DNA of 64,000 bases. Source: Oceanicaulis sp. Its GTDB lineage: Bacteria > Pseudomonadota > Alphaproteobacteria > Caulobacterales > Maricaulaceae. Numbering within the stretch: the first letter of the stretch is position 1; the number at the start of each line of letters is the position of its first letter. The stretch covers positions 62,001-126,000 of the forward strand of contig CP157796.1 of the NCBI GenBank assembly GCA_040112665.1. The letters are read 5' to 3'. A model generated the notes under the pieces. That model did no database searches, was not told the DNA's origin, and saw only the letters and a list, made by a program, of their open reading frames with translations. Of this stretch, positions 27,197 through 34,851 are shown in pieces. A program made the position numbers and the translations under genes.

Positions 27197-27691
27197 ATGG
27201 GCTATCTGCTTCAAGACACCACGTTCTGGGCCTTCGTCGGCCTGATCCTGTTCTTCGTCGTGATCGTCGTGTTCGGCGCGCCGAAGATGATCAACGCCGC
27301 ACTGGACTCCCGCGCCGACAAGATTCGCGGCGAGCTCGACGAGGCCCGCCGCCTGCGCGAGGAGGCCCAGGAGCTGCTGGCGAGCTACAAGCGCAAGCAG
27401 GCCAAGGCCGCCGAAGACGCCGAAGGCATCATCAAGCAGGCCAAGGCCGAGGCCGATTACCTGCGCGAGAACGCCAAGAAAGAGATCGCCCAGCGCATCG
27501 AGCGCCGGACGGCTCTGGCCGAGCAGCGCATCGCCCAGGCCGAGGCCCAGGCCGCCAAGGAAGTCAAATCCCTGGCCGCCGACCTCGCCGTGGACGCCGC
27601 CAAGCTCCTGCTCACTGAAAAGATGACCAAGACCCAGCGCAACGCGGTGCTGAAATCGGACATCGCGAGCCTGAAGGACCGGCTGAACTAG
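27197..27691 (+). CDS. atpF: ATP synthase F0 subunit b
   Basis: The 164-residue stator subunit starts directly with a membrane helix (FWAFVGLILFFVVIVVFGAPKMI), followed by a coiled coil with Lys/Ala/Glu repeats. It begins three bases after the b' stop. It is the last gene before a strong intrinsic terminator. The F1 genes (atpHAGDC) are not present here, matching the split arrangement of alphaproteobacterial ATP synthase operons. Confidence 0.92.
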   Translation: MGYLLQDTTFWAFVGLILFFVVIVVFGAPKMINAALDSRADKIRGELDEARRLREEAQELLASYKRKQAKAAEDAEGIIKQAKAEADYLRENAKKEIAQRIERRTALAEQRIAQAEAQAAKEVKSLAADLAVDAAKLLLTEKMTKTQRNAVLKSDIASLKDRLN

Positions 27692-27712
27692 CCGCTCCGG
27701 TCACGCCTGACG

Positions 27713-27745
27713 AAAAGCCCGGCGCTGCGCGCGCCGGGCTTTTTT
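27713..27745 (+). terminator. intrinsic terminator of the atp F0 operon
   Basis: AAAAGCCCGGCGC pairs with GCGCCGGGCTTTT around a five-base loop and ends in a T6 run, 22 bases after the atpF stop. With the A-run before it, it can also act from the minus strand. Confidence 0.92.
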
Positions 27746-27769
27746 CATGTCGGTCGCCGGAGGACGCTC

Positions 27770-28057
27770 TCAGCTCTCGTCCTTATGGAAGCGGTCGAAG
27801 ACGTGCTTGACCCGGTTCCAGACGCCGGGATGGCGCTTGAGCCAGTCGGTGATGAGCTTGTGCGCGGTCTTCGAGGTGCCCGCCAGCAGGATCAGCGCGA
27901 CGATCGCCAGCGGCAGGCCGAGCGGGATCGGCAGGAAGAACAGCGGCACGGCCAGCGCGAGCAGGAACAGCCCCAGCGCCACGCCGATGGCGCGCACCAC
28001 GGCCTGCACCACGCCGTTGACGCCTTTCCGGCCCCAGCCGTTGAACGGCTCGTTCAT
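27770..28057 (-). CDS. small membrane protein, PGPGW-like type (copy 2)
   Basis: The 95-residue protein is a paralogue of the one at 9629-9898. It has a hydrophobic helix pair around the Pro-rich turn AVPLFFLPIPLGLP and a basic tail with DWLKRHPGVWNRV. It is probably an inner-membrane protein of unknown role. I took the ATG at 28057; an ATG at 28099 with a better-spaced AGGGA would add 14 residues and sits just behind the candidate promoter at 28115-28141. It lies convergent to atpF and divergent from an acyltransferase gene. Confidence 0.7.
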   Translation of the reverse strand: MNEPFNGWGRKGVNGVVQAVVRAIGVALGLFLLALAVPLFFLPIPLGLPLAIVALILLAGTSKTAHKLITDWLKRHPGVWNRVKHVFDRFHKDES

Positions 28058-28114
28058 CGCCAAAGCTGTGCTCCGCTCGCAAGACCGCCGGACGAACATC
28101 CAGCGCGTCCCTAA

Positions 28115-28141
28115 TGTCTAGATCGGAAGGCCCGACTTCAA
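28115..28141 (-). promoter_or_regulatory. candidate promoter for the small membrane-protein gene
   Basis: On the minus strand TTGAAG (28141-28136) and TAGACA (28120-28115) are 15 bases apart. The predicted start is near 28108, giving a short leader for a 28099 start or about 50 bases for 28057. Confidence 0.35.
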
Positions 28142-28293
28142 GGTAAACCGGTGTGCGAGGCTGCTTTGAAGCTGCGAAAGCCCCGGAAACCCGCGCTCTG
28201 TGACATTCCGCTGACACCGGGTCTGACGCATGGACGGGCGAGGCGGGCCTCGTCTAGGCTTGCCGCGCGGGGAAGTGAACGGCGGGCTGCGAC

Positions 28294-29391
28294 TTGAAAC
28301 TGGAATGGATACAGGCGCTTCGCGCGCTCGCCGCGCTGTTGGTGCTGGGCCTCCATCTCGGCCAGCAGGAGACGCGCTTCCTCGAGGCGGCGATCAGCCC
28401 GGTCTTCGCGGCGGCCGGCATGTCCGGCGTGGACCTGTTTTTCGTCATCTCCGGCTTCGTCATGGTCTGGGTGACCCGGCACGCCCCGCACGGCTCGGCG
28501 GGGTTTTCCGCCCGCTTTCTCTACGCCCGGATCACGCGGATCTACCCGCCCTACTGGCTGGCCACCGCAGCGATGCTGGCGGGTTATTTGCTGCTCGACG
28601 GCGCGTTCAGCCGGCAGGCGGGCGATCTGAACGTCCCCGCCTCGCTGGCGCTCTGGCCGGTGGGCGGGCCGCCCGTTCTGGTGGTCGGCTGGACGCTGAT
28701 CCACGAGATGTATTTCTACCTCGTCTTCGCTGCGCTGCTGCTCGCGCCCAGGCGCTGGCTGCCCGCCCTGCTGGCGGTCTGGATCGCCACGGCGGCGCTC
28801 GCAGGCGCGCTGCTGGCGCCGGGCTCGGCGCCGGTGCTCCACCTCATCACACATCCGCTCACTGCAGAGTTCGTTCTGGGCTGCGGCGCGGGGCTTCTGG
28901 CCGCCAGCGGACGGCGCGCCTTCGCCTTGCCCTCGATCGGGCTGGGCGTGGTGTGGTGGCTCGCCGCGACCATCCTCATCGACTGGAGCCCCGGAGCGAT
29001 TCCGCCGGCCGGCTGGGACCGCGTCGCGGCATTCGGGATCCCGGCCGCGTTCATCGTCTACGGGGTGGCGGGGCTCGATCTGGACACCGCAAGCCGGCCT
29101 TCGCGCGTGCTCATCCGGCTCGGGGACTGGTCCTACGCGCTTTATCTAATCCACCTGCCGCTGGTGGCCGCCCTGGCGCGGGTCTGGGCGGCGGTGCTGC
29201 CTGAAGGCGGCGTCGTCGGATCGGTCGGCTATCTCGTCACGGGCGCGGCGATCAGCATCGCCGCGGCGGGCCTGATGCACCGCCTGTTCGAACAACCTGT
29301 GCTGAGGCTCACACGCAAAGCGGGCGACCGGTTGTTCCCGGCCGCCCGCCCTGTCGCACAGACGCCGCGCGAGGCGACGAAGATCTGGTGA
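28294..29391 (+). CDS. acyltransferase family 3 membrane protein (OafA/YrhL-like)
   Basis: The 365-residue integral membrane protein has about ten hydrophobic helices. It carries the family hallmarks WIQALRALAALLVLGLHL at the N-terminus, SGVDLFFVISGFVM, RITRIYPPYWL and SYALYLIHLPLVA near the end. Such enzymes move acetyl or other acyl groups onto O-antigen, exopolysaccharide or glycans across the inner membrane. The acceptor is unknown. The only in-frame start after an upstream stop is TTG at 28294, with weak ribosome binding. It is convergent with the glycine-cleavage operon, three bases from the gcvPB stop. Confidence 0.87.
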   Translation: MKLEWIQALRALAALLVLGLHLGQQETRFLEAAISPVFAAAGMSGVDLFFVISGFVMVWVTRHAPHGSAGFSARFLYARITRIYPPYWLATAAMLAGYLLLDGAFSRQAGDLNVPASLALWPVGGPPVLVVGWTLIHEMYFYLVFAALLLAPRRWLPALLAVWIATAALAGALLAPGSAPVLHLITHPLTAEFVLGCGAGLLAASGRRAFALPSIGLGVVWWLAATILIDWSPGAIPPAGWDRVAAFGIPAAFIVYGVAGLDLDTASRPSRVLIRLGDWSYALYLIHLPLVAALARVWAAVLPEGGVVGSVGYLVTGAAISIAAAGLMHRLFEQPVLRLTRKAGDRLFPAARPVAQTPREATKIW

Positions 29392-29394
29392 GGC

Positions 29395-30975
29395 CTATTC
29401 GGCCGCCTGCGGAGTGTCCTCCGCCGGCGTCCAGCGCAGCACGGGGCTGCGCGCGGCCTTTGTCTCGTCCAGGCGCTTGGCGGGCGCATGAACCGGCGCG
29501 TTGGTGAAGCGCTCGGTCTCGCCCGCCTTCGCCGCTTCGGCGAGGGCTTCCAGCGTGTCGCAGAACCGGTCGAGCCCGGCCTTGGACTCGGTCTCGGTCG
29601 GCTCGATCAGCATCGCGCCGTGCACCACGAGCGGGAAGTACATGGTCATCGGGTGGTAGCCCTCGTCGATCATCGCCTTGGCGAAATCGAGCGTGGAGAC
29701 GCCGGTGTCTTTCAGGAACCGGTCGTCGAACAGGGCTTCGTGCATGCACGTGCCCTCGAAGGCCGGCGTCATGACCTGCTTCAGGCGCGCCAGGATGTAG
29801 TTCGCGTTCAGCACCGCGTCCTCGGCGGCCTGTTTCAGACCGTCCGAGCCGTGGCTCATCATGTAGCTGAGCGCGCGGGTGAACATGCCCATGTTTCCGT
29901 GGAAGGCGACCATGCGGCCGAACGGATCGCCGCCGTCGGCGCGGGCCTCGTCCTCGTGCTCGACCATCGTCCAGCCTTCTCCGTCGGTCTTGACGTACGG
30001 CACCGGTGCATAGGGCGCGAGCGCTTCGGAGAAGACCGTCGGGCCCGAGCCCGGACCGCCGCCGCCATGGGGGGTGGAGAAGGTCTTGTGCAGGTTGATG
30101 TGCATGGCGTCGATGCCCAGATCGCCCGGGCGCACCCGGCCGACGATGGCGTTGAAGTTCGCGCCGTCGCAGTAGAAATACCCGCCCGCCTCGTGAATGA
30201 GGTCGGCGATCTCGCGGATGTCGCGCTCGAACAGGCCGCACGTGTTCGGGTTGGTCAGCATGATGCCCGCGACGTCGTCGCCGAGCTTGGCCTTGAAGGC
30301 CTCCATGTCGACCCGGCCGCCTTCGTCGGCGGGGATCTCGTCCACGGTGAAGCCGCACTGAACGGCCGTCGCCGGGTTCGTGCCGTGCGCGCTTTCAGGC
30401 ACCAGCACGCGGCGGCGGTTCTTCTCCCCGCGCGCGTCCAGCGCGGCGCGGATCGCCATCATGCCGCACAGCTCGCCATGCGCGCCGGCCTTGGGGCTCA
30501 TCGCCACGGCGGGCGTGTTCGTCAGCGTCATCAGCCAGTGGGCCAGCTCGCCGATCAGCTCATAGGCGCCCTGCACGGTCGAATGGGGCTGCAGCGGGTG
30601 GATGTCGATGAAGCCGGGAAGCCGCGCGAGCTTCTCGTTCAGGCGCGGATTGTGCTTCATCGTGCACGAACCCAGCGGATAGAGCCCAAGATCGATCGCG
30701 TAGTTCTTGCGGCTCAGGCGCACATAATGGCGCATGGCTTCGGGCTCGGACAGGCCAGGCAGGCCCAGCTCGCCGCTGCGCTCGAGACCGTCCAGACGGG
30801 TCTTGGTTCCCTTGGGTTCGGGCAGATCGACGCCGGTGTTGTCGAACCGGCCGCGCTCGAAGATCAGCGGCTCGGCCTGATCGAGCCCGCGCGAGCCCGA
30901 AAACGTGTCGGTGTACGCGCCCGCATCGAAGGTGTGCAGCGGCTTGGACGGGCGGCCCTGGGAGTTCATCGCCAT
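29395..30975 (-). CDS. gcvPB: glycine dehydrogenase (decarboxylating) subunit 2
   Basis: This is the C-terminal half of the split P-protein of the glycine cleavage system. The 526-residue protein carries the PLP-binding lysine at about 297 in HINLHKTFSTPHGGGGPG, plus SAHGTNPATA and FYCDGANFNAIVG. It decarboxylates glycine and passes the aminomethyl group to lipoylated GcvH, working with GcvPA. The start ATG shares one base with the gcvPA stop (TAATG), and GGAG precedes it, so the two are translationally coupled. Last gene of the operon. Confidence 0.96.
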   Translation of the reverse strand: MAMNSQGRPSKPLHTFDAGAYTDTFSGSRGLDQAEPLIFERGRFDNTGVDLPEPKGTKTRLDGLERSGELGLPGLSEPEAMRHYVRLSRKNYAIDLGLYPLGSCTMKHNPRLNEKLARLPGFIDIHPLQPHSTVQGAYELIGELAHWLMTLTNTPAVAMSPKAGAHGELCGMMAIRAALDARGEKNRRRVLVPESAHGTNPATAVQCGFTVDEIPADEGGRVDMEAFKAKLGDDVAGIMLTNPNTCGLFERDIREIADLIHEAGGYFYCDGANFNAIVGRVRPGDLGIDAMHINLHKTFSTPHGGGGPGSGPTVFSEALAPYAPVPYVKTDGEGWTMVEHEDEARADGGDPFGRMVAFHGNMGMFTRALSYMMSHGSDGLKQAAEDAVLNANYILARLKQVMTPAFEGTCMHEALFDDRFLKDTGVSTLDFAKAMIDEGYHPMTMYFPLVVHGAMLIEPTETESKAGLDRFCDTLEALAEAAKAGETERFTNAPVHAPAKRLDETKAARSPVLRWTPAEDTPQAAE

Positions 30976-32324
30976 TACAGGATCTCCTTCAGCGCGGTTT
31001 CGAACGCGTCGAAGTCAGCAGGAGTGTTGGTTTCGGTGGCCGCGACGATCAGGAGATCGTCGACGCCTTTACCTTCGCCATAAAGCCGCGAGGCCGGAAC
31101 GCCGGCGAGCACGCCCTTGGCGGCGAGCTGATCGACGACCTTCGCCGCGCCGGTGGGCAGGCGCAGGGTGAACTCGTTGAAGAAGCTGCCGGTGACCAGC
31201 TCCACGCCGCCGATCGCGGACAGACGGTCGGCGAGCTCGCAGGCCGCTTCGTGATTGAGGCGCGCGAGCTTGCTCAGCCCCGCCTGGCCCAGCAGCGTCA
31301 TGTGGATCGTCCAGGCCAGCGCCATCAGCCCGGAGTTCGTGCAGATGTTCGAGGTCGCCTTGTCGCGGCGGATATGCTGCTCGCGGGTGGACAGCGTCAG
31401 CACGAAGCCGCGCCGGCCGTCCGCGTCCACTGTCTCGCCGGCGAGCCGGCCGGGCATGTTGCGGATGAAGTTGCGATCGTCGCGGCAGGCGAACAGGCCC
31501 ACGTAAGGCCCGCCGAATTGAAGGCCGACGCCGAGCGACTGGCCTTCGCCGACCACGATGTCCGCACCCATCTCGCCGGGCGATTTTACAAGGCCCAAGG
31601 ACACCACTTCGGTGAACACCGCGATGACCAGCGCGCCCTTCTCGTGGGCGGCCTTCGAGATCGCTTCGAGATCATGCAGCTGGCCGAACACGTCAGGGGT
31701 CTGCACCACCACGCAGGCGGTGTCGTCGTCGATCGAGCCTATGAGATCGTCCAGCGCGCCGGGTTTGGCGCCCTGGCTGACGGTCTCGATGTCCATGTAT
31801 TTGGCCAGCGTATGGGTCGCAGCGGCGTAGTGCGGGTGCAGATTGCCGCTCAGCACCGCCTTGGAGCGCTTGGTGATCCGGCAGGCCATCAGCACCGCTT
31901 CGGCGCACGAGGTCGAGCCGTCATACATCGAGGCGTTCGCCACCGGCAGGCCGGTCAGCGCGGCGACCTGGGTCTGAAATTCGAACAGGGTCTGCAGCGT
32001 GCCCTGGCTGATCTCGGGCTGATACGGCGTGTAGCTCGTCAGGAATTCCGAGCGCTGGATCAGGTGATCCACCGTGGCGGGGACGTGGTGCTTGTACGCG
32101 CCCGCCCCGACGAAGAACGGCGCTTCGCCCGCAGAGAGGTTCTTCTTCGCCATGCGCGTGAAGGCGCGCTCGACTTCGAGCTCGGTCGCGCGGCGCGGCA
32201 GGTTCACAGGGCCGTCGAGCCGGGCGGCTTCGGGCACGTCGGCGAACAGATCCTCGATCGAGGAGACGCCGACCGTGTCGAGCATCGCCTTGCGGTCGTC
32301 AGGCGTCAAAGGAAGGTAACGCAT
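30975..32324 (-). CDS. gcvPA: glycine dehydrogenase (decarboxylating) subunit 1
   Basis: The 449-residue N-terminal half of the split P-protein shows [13 protein letters not shown] at the start, the Gly-rich [12 protein letters not shown] loop, [18 protein letters not shown] and the [14 protein letters not shown] segment, all typical. It has no PLP lysine of its own and assembles with GcvPB. It begins seven bases after the PaiB-like gene stop and is translated as part of the gcv operon. Split P-protein is common in alphaproteobacteria and many Gram-positives, whereas E. coli has a single chain. Confidence 0.95.
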   Translation of the reverse strand: MRYLPLTPDDRKAMLDTVGVSSIEDLFADVPEAARLDGPVNLPRRATELEVERAFTRMAKKNLSAGEAPFFVGAGAYKHHVPATVDHLIQRSEFLTSYTPYQPEISQGTLQTLFEFQTQVAALTGLPVANASMYDGSTSCAEAVLMACRITKRSKAVLSGNLHPHYAAATHTLAKYMDIETVSQGAKPGALDDLIGSIDDDTACVVVQTPDVFGQLHDLEAISKAAHEKGALVIAVFTEVVSLGLVKSPGEMGADIVVGEGQSLGVGLQFGGPYVGLFACRDDRNFIRNMPGRLAGETVDADGRRGFVLTLSTREQHIRRDKATSNICTNSGLMALAWTIHMTLLGQAGLSKLARLNHEAACELADRLSAIGGVELVTGSFFNEFTLRLPTGAAKVVDQLAAKGVLAGVPASRLYGEGKGVDDLLIVAATETNTPADFDAFETALKEIL

Positions 32325-32331
32325 CGGCGCT

Positions 32332-32985
32332 TCAGCCTCTTTCCAGCTCTCTCATCAGCGCGGCCACGCCGCGCGCCCCGGGATCCTCGCGCGCGCTCAG
32401 CGCGTCGATCACCCCATGAAAATCCGCTCCGGCCTTGTTCTGGCCGAGCTTGGCGGTCGCCTCGAAGCGGGTGATTCGGAGCCTCAGCCCCGCGATCGCG
32501 CGCATCATCGGCGACACGTAGTCTTCCGGCGCGTCGGAGACCCGCCAGGCCTCCTCAGCGCCCGCCAGGCCGGTCTCGTAGTCGCCGGCCTGCCGGTCCA
32601 AAATCGACCGGACCAGGCCTGGATCGTCGAGCACCTCGAGTTCGCCCTCGGCCTCGGCGGTCAGGTAGTTCCAGGTCGGCACCACCCGGCCGGTCTCACC
32701 CTTGGACGGGTAGTGTGAAGGCGAGACATAGGCGTCCGGCCCGCAAAACACAGCCACCGCCGGGACCGGCTTTCGCTCCTCCAGCGCGGCGTGAAACCGG
32801 TTCGCCCGCGCCAGATGGCCTTCCAGCGCCACCAGCGCGCCATCCTCGTCCAGCACCGGGATGAGCGGGGTCTGCACGGTGACGAGCCGGGTCCCGCTCC
32901 AGGCCGTCAGCGCCGCGAAGGGCCGCGCGCGCACCAGAGCGAGCGCGGTCTTCGTATCGGCGGCGAAGGCCCGGTTGGGATGCAT
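32332..32985 (-). CDS. PaiB-family FMN-binding protein inside the gcv operon
   Basis: The 217-residue protein has the PaiB/pyridoxamine-oxidase-like flavin-binding split-barrel. An N-terminal MHPNRAFA start, [13 protein letters not shown], then the family signature [22 protein letters not shown] are followed by an Asp/Arg-rich C-terminal helix region. PaiB proteins were named as negative regulators of sporulation and protease genes in Bacillus and bind FMN; a DNA-binding role is doubtful. It lies between gcvH and gcvPA, three and seven bases away, and so shares their riboswitch control. Its role in glycine metabolism is unknown. Confidence 0.82.
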   Translation of the reverse strand: MHPNRAFAADTKTALALVRARPFAALTAWSGTRLVTVQTPLIPVLDEDGALVALEGHLARANRFHAALEERKPVPAVAVFCGPDAYVSPSHYPSKGETGRVVPTWNYLTAEAEGELEVLDDPGLVRSILDRQAGDYETGLAGAEEAWRVSDAPEDYVSPMMRAIAGLRLRITRFEATAKLGQNKAGADFHGVIDALSAREDPGARGVAALMRELERG

Positions 32986-32988
32986 GGC

Positions 32989-33357
32989 CTACTCGGTGTG
33001 CGCCTTGTAGGCGTCGTCATCCATGAGCTTTTCGAGTTCGCCCGCGTCGGCGACCTTGAGCTTGACGAACCAGCCCTGATCGGCCGGGCTTTCATTGACC
33101 TTGCCCGGCTCGCCTTCCAGCGCGTCGTTGACGGCCGTGACCGTGCCGGAGATCGGCGCGTAGACTTCCGAGGCCGCCTTGACGCTCTCGACCACGGCGA
33201 GCTCGTCGCCCTGCTTGAATTCCTTGCCGACCTCGGGGAGCTCGACGAACACCACGTCGCCGAGCTGCTCGGCGGCGTAGGCGGTGATCCCCATCACGGC
33301 GTCTTCGCCGTCGACGCGGACCCATTCATGGTCCTTGGTGTAGCGGGTCTGGCTCAT
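32989..33357 (-). CDS. gcvH: glycine cleavage system H protein
   Basis: The 122-residue carrier shuttles the aminomethyl group between P, T and L proteins on a lipoyl arm. The lipoylated lysine is at residue 60 in [17 protein letters not shown], and the ending [11 protein letters not shown] is typical. It lies 24 bases after gcvT with its own AGGGGA-like site. It needs lipoate ligase or LipB/LipA from elsewhere in the genome. The L-protein (lpd) is not in this operon, as is usual. Confidence 0.96.
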   Translation of the reverse strand: MSQTRYTKDHEWVRVDGEDAVMGITAYAAEQLGDVVFVELPEVGKEFKQGDELAVVESVKAASEVYAPISGTVTAVNDALEGEPGKVNESPADQGWFVKLKVADAGELEKLMDDDAYKAHTE

Positions 33358-33381
33358 GCGGTACTCCCCTTGAAGGTCGAT

Positions 33382-34479
33382 CTAGCCGCGGAAAAAGCGG
33401 TGTTCGGAAAACGGCGTCTTGACCACTTCGGCCTGGCGCGCCTTGCCGCGCACCATCAGCTCGAGCGGCGTGCCTGGCTTGGCGAGGTCGGCGCGGACAT
33501 AGCCCATGGCGATCGGCCCGCCCACGGTCGGCCCGAAGCCGCCGGAGGTGACCACGCCGACGGTCTCGCCGTCATGCTGGATCTCCGTGCCTTCGCGCGC
33601 CGGAGCGCGGTCGTTGAGCACGATGCCCACGCGCTTTCGTTCCGGCCCGTCCTCGATGAGCTTGAGGATGCGGCGCGCGCCGGGAAAATCGGCCCGCTCG
33701 CGCCTGGATTTCGCGACCGCCCAGGTCAGCGCGGCTTCAGGCGGGGTGATCGTCTCGTCCATGTCGTGGCCGTAAAGGCAGAGCCCGGCTTCCAGGCGCA
33801 GCGAGTCCCGCGCGCCCAGACCGATCGGCTTGACCCGCTCGTCAGCCAGCAGCGCGCGCGCCAGCGCCTCGGCCTCGCTTTCGAGCACCGAGATCTCGAA
33901 CCCGTCCTCGCCGGTATAGCCCGAGCGAGAGACCAGAACCTCGAACCCGGCCAGCTCGAACCGGCCGGCCTGCATGAATTTCAGCCCGCACGCGCCGGGG
34001 CAGAGGTCTTCCATCACCTTGACCGCTTCGGGCCCCTGAAGGGCGAGCAGCGCGCGGTCGTCGAGCTCGATCAGCTCGGCGCGCGTGCCGAAACGGTCGC
34101 GCATATGGGCGAAGTCCGCCCCTTTGGTGGCGGCGTTGACGACGACGAACAGGAAGTCGTCCTCGGGGCGGGAAACCATCAGGTCGTCCATGATCCCGCC
34201 CTCGTCGTTGAGCAGCAGCGTGTATTTCTGCTGGCCGGTCTCGAGCGCGCCCAGATCGGCGGTGATCAGCGCTTCGAGCGCGCCCGCCTCGCCGGTCACC
34301 CGCGCCTGACCCATGTGGGAGACGTCGAACAGGCCGGCATGCTTGCGGGTGTGATGGTGCTCGGCCATCACGCCTTCGTACTGCACCGGCATTTCATAGC
34401 CGGCGAAGGGCACCATCTTGGCGCCGAGCTCGACATGCAGGTCGTAAAGCGGGGTCCGGTGCAGCGGCTGGTCGGCCAT
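33382..34479 (-). CDS. gcvT: glycine cleavage system T protein (aminomethyltransferase)
   Basis: The 365-residue T-protein transfers the methylene group from GcvH to tetrahydrofolate, releasing ammonia. Diagnostic segments are TPLYDLHVELGAKMVPFAGYEMPVQY and GLFDVSHMGQ at the N-terminus, SRSGYTGEDGFEI centrally, and GLGARDSLRLEAGLCLYGHD. The chosen ATG at 34479 has GAGGAG five bases upstream; the longer frame runs into the riboswitch. It is the first gene of the operon and directly follows the riboswitch region. Confidence 0.96.
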   Translation of the reverse strand: MADQPLHRTPLYDLHVELGAKMVPFAGYEMPVQYEGVMAEHHHTRKHAGLFDVSHMGQARVTGEAGALEALITADLGALETGQQKYTLLLNDEGGIMDDLMVSRPEDDFLFVVVNAATKGADFAHMRDRFGTRAELIELDDRALLALQGPEAVKVMEDLCPGACGLKFMQAGRFELAGFEVLVSRSGYTGEDGFEISVLESEAEALARALLADERVKPIGLGARDSLRLEAGLCLYGHDMDETITPPEAALTWAVAKSRRERADFPGARRILKLIEDGPERKRVGIVLNDRAPAREGTEIQHDGETVGVVTSGGFGPTVGGPIAMGYVRADLAKPGTPLELMVRGKARQAEVVKTPFSEHRFFRG

Positions 34480-34548
34480 GAGCGCTCCTCGAGGTCTTCG
34501 CGCAGGTTCGCGATCACAAGCGGCGGCCTCGCGCCCCCGCCTGAACTC

Positions 34549-34749
34549 GCCCCCGCTGTCTCCAGGACCTGAGAGATTCCCGCGCGCCGGCCCGGTCAAG
34601 GGAGGCCGCATTGCTCCTTCGGTGGGGCGCAGAACACACCTGTCCACGCCCGCTTTCCAGCGTCGGCCTTGGGTTCGCGGTCCTGATGCCTGAGCGTTTC
34701 CGGGGCGGTTGCGCCTTCGGCGCCGGCGTCTTCGGCCGGTCTCTCCCGC
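34549..34749 (-). ncRNA. tandem glycine riboswitch upstream of gcvT
   Basis: Read on the minus strand, two glycine aptamers can be recognised. The first has CGGGAGAGACC, GCCGAAGGCGCAACC and GGAAACGCTCAGGCA. The second has CACCGAAGGAGCAA, then AATCTCTCAGGTC and the closing GGAGACAGCGGGGGCG. This is the standard tandem form with cooperative glycine binding. It most likely switches on the gcv operon when glycine is plentiful. The expression platform lies in the remaining 70 bases before gcvT. Boundaries are by eye. Confidence 0.93.
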
Positions 34750-34807
34750 GAGGGGCCGTCATGTCGTCCGCGCACAGCCCGTCTCACGACGCTCCGGACG
34801 CGCGGGC

Positions 34808-34835
34808 AAACTAGCCCAAGCCCGATTCGAGTCAA
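34808..34835 (-). promoter_or_regulatory. promoter of the glycine riboswitch-gcv operon, overlapping two GANTC sites
   Basis: On the minus strand TTGACTC (34835-34829), a 13-base spacer and GCTAGTTT (34815-34808) fit the Caulobacter consensus TTGACGS-N10-14-GCTANAWC well. Adjacent GANTC sites GATTC and GAGTC (34824-34833) overlap the -35 and spacer. It lies about 60 bases before the first aptamer. Confidence 0.6.
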
Positions 34836-34851
34836 TCGAGACGGGGCGTGG

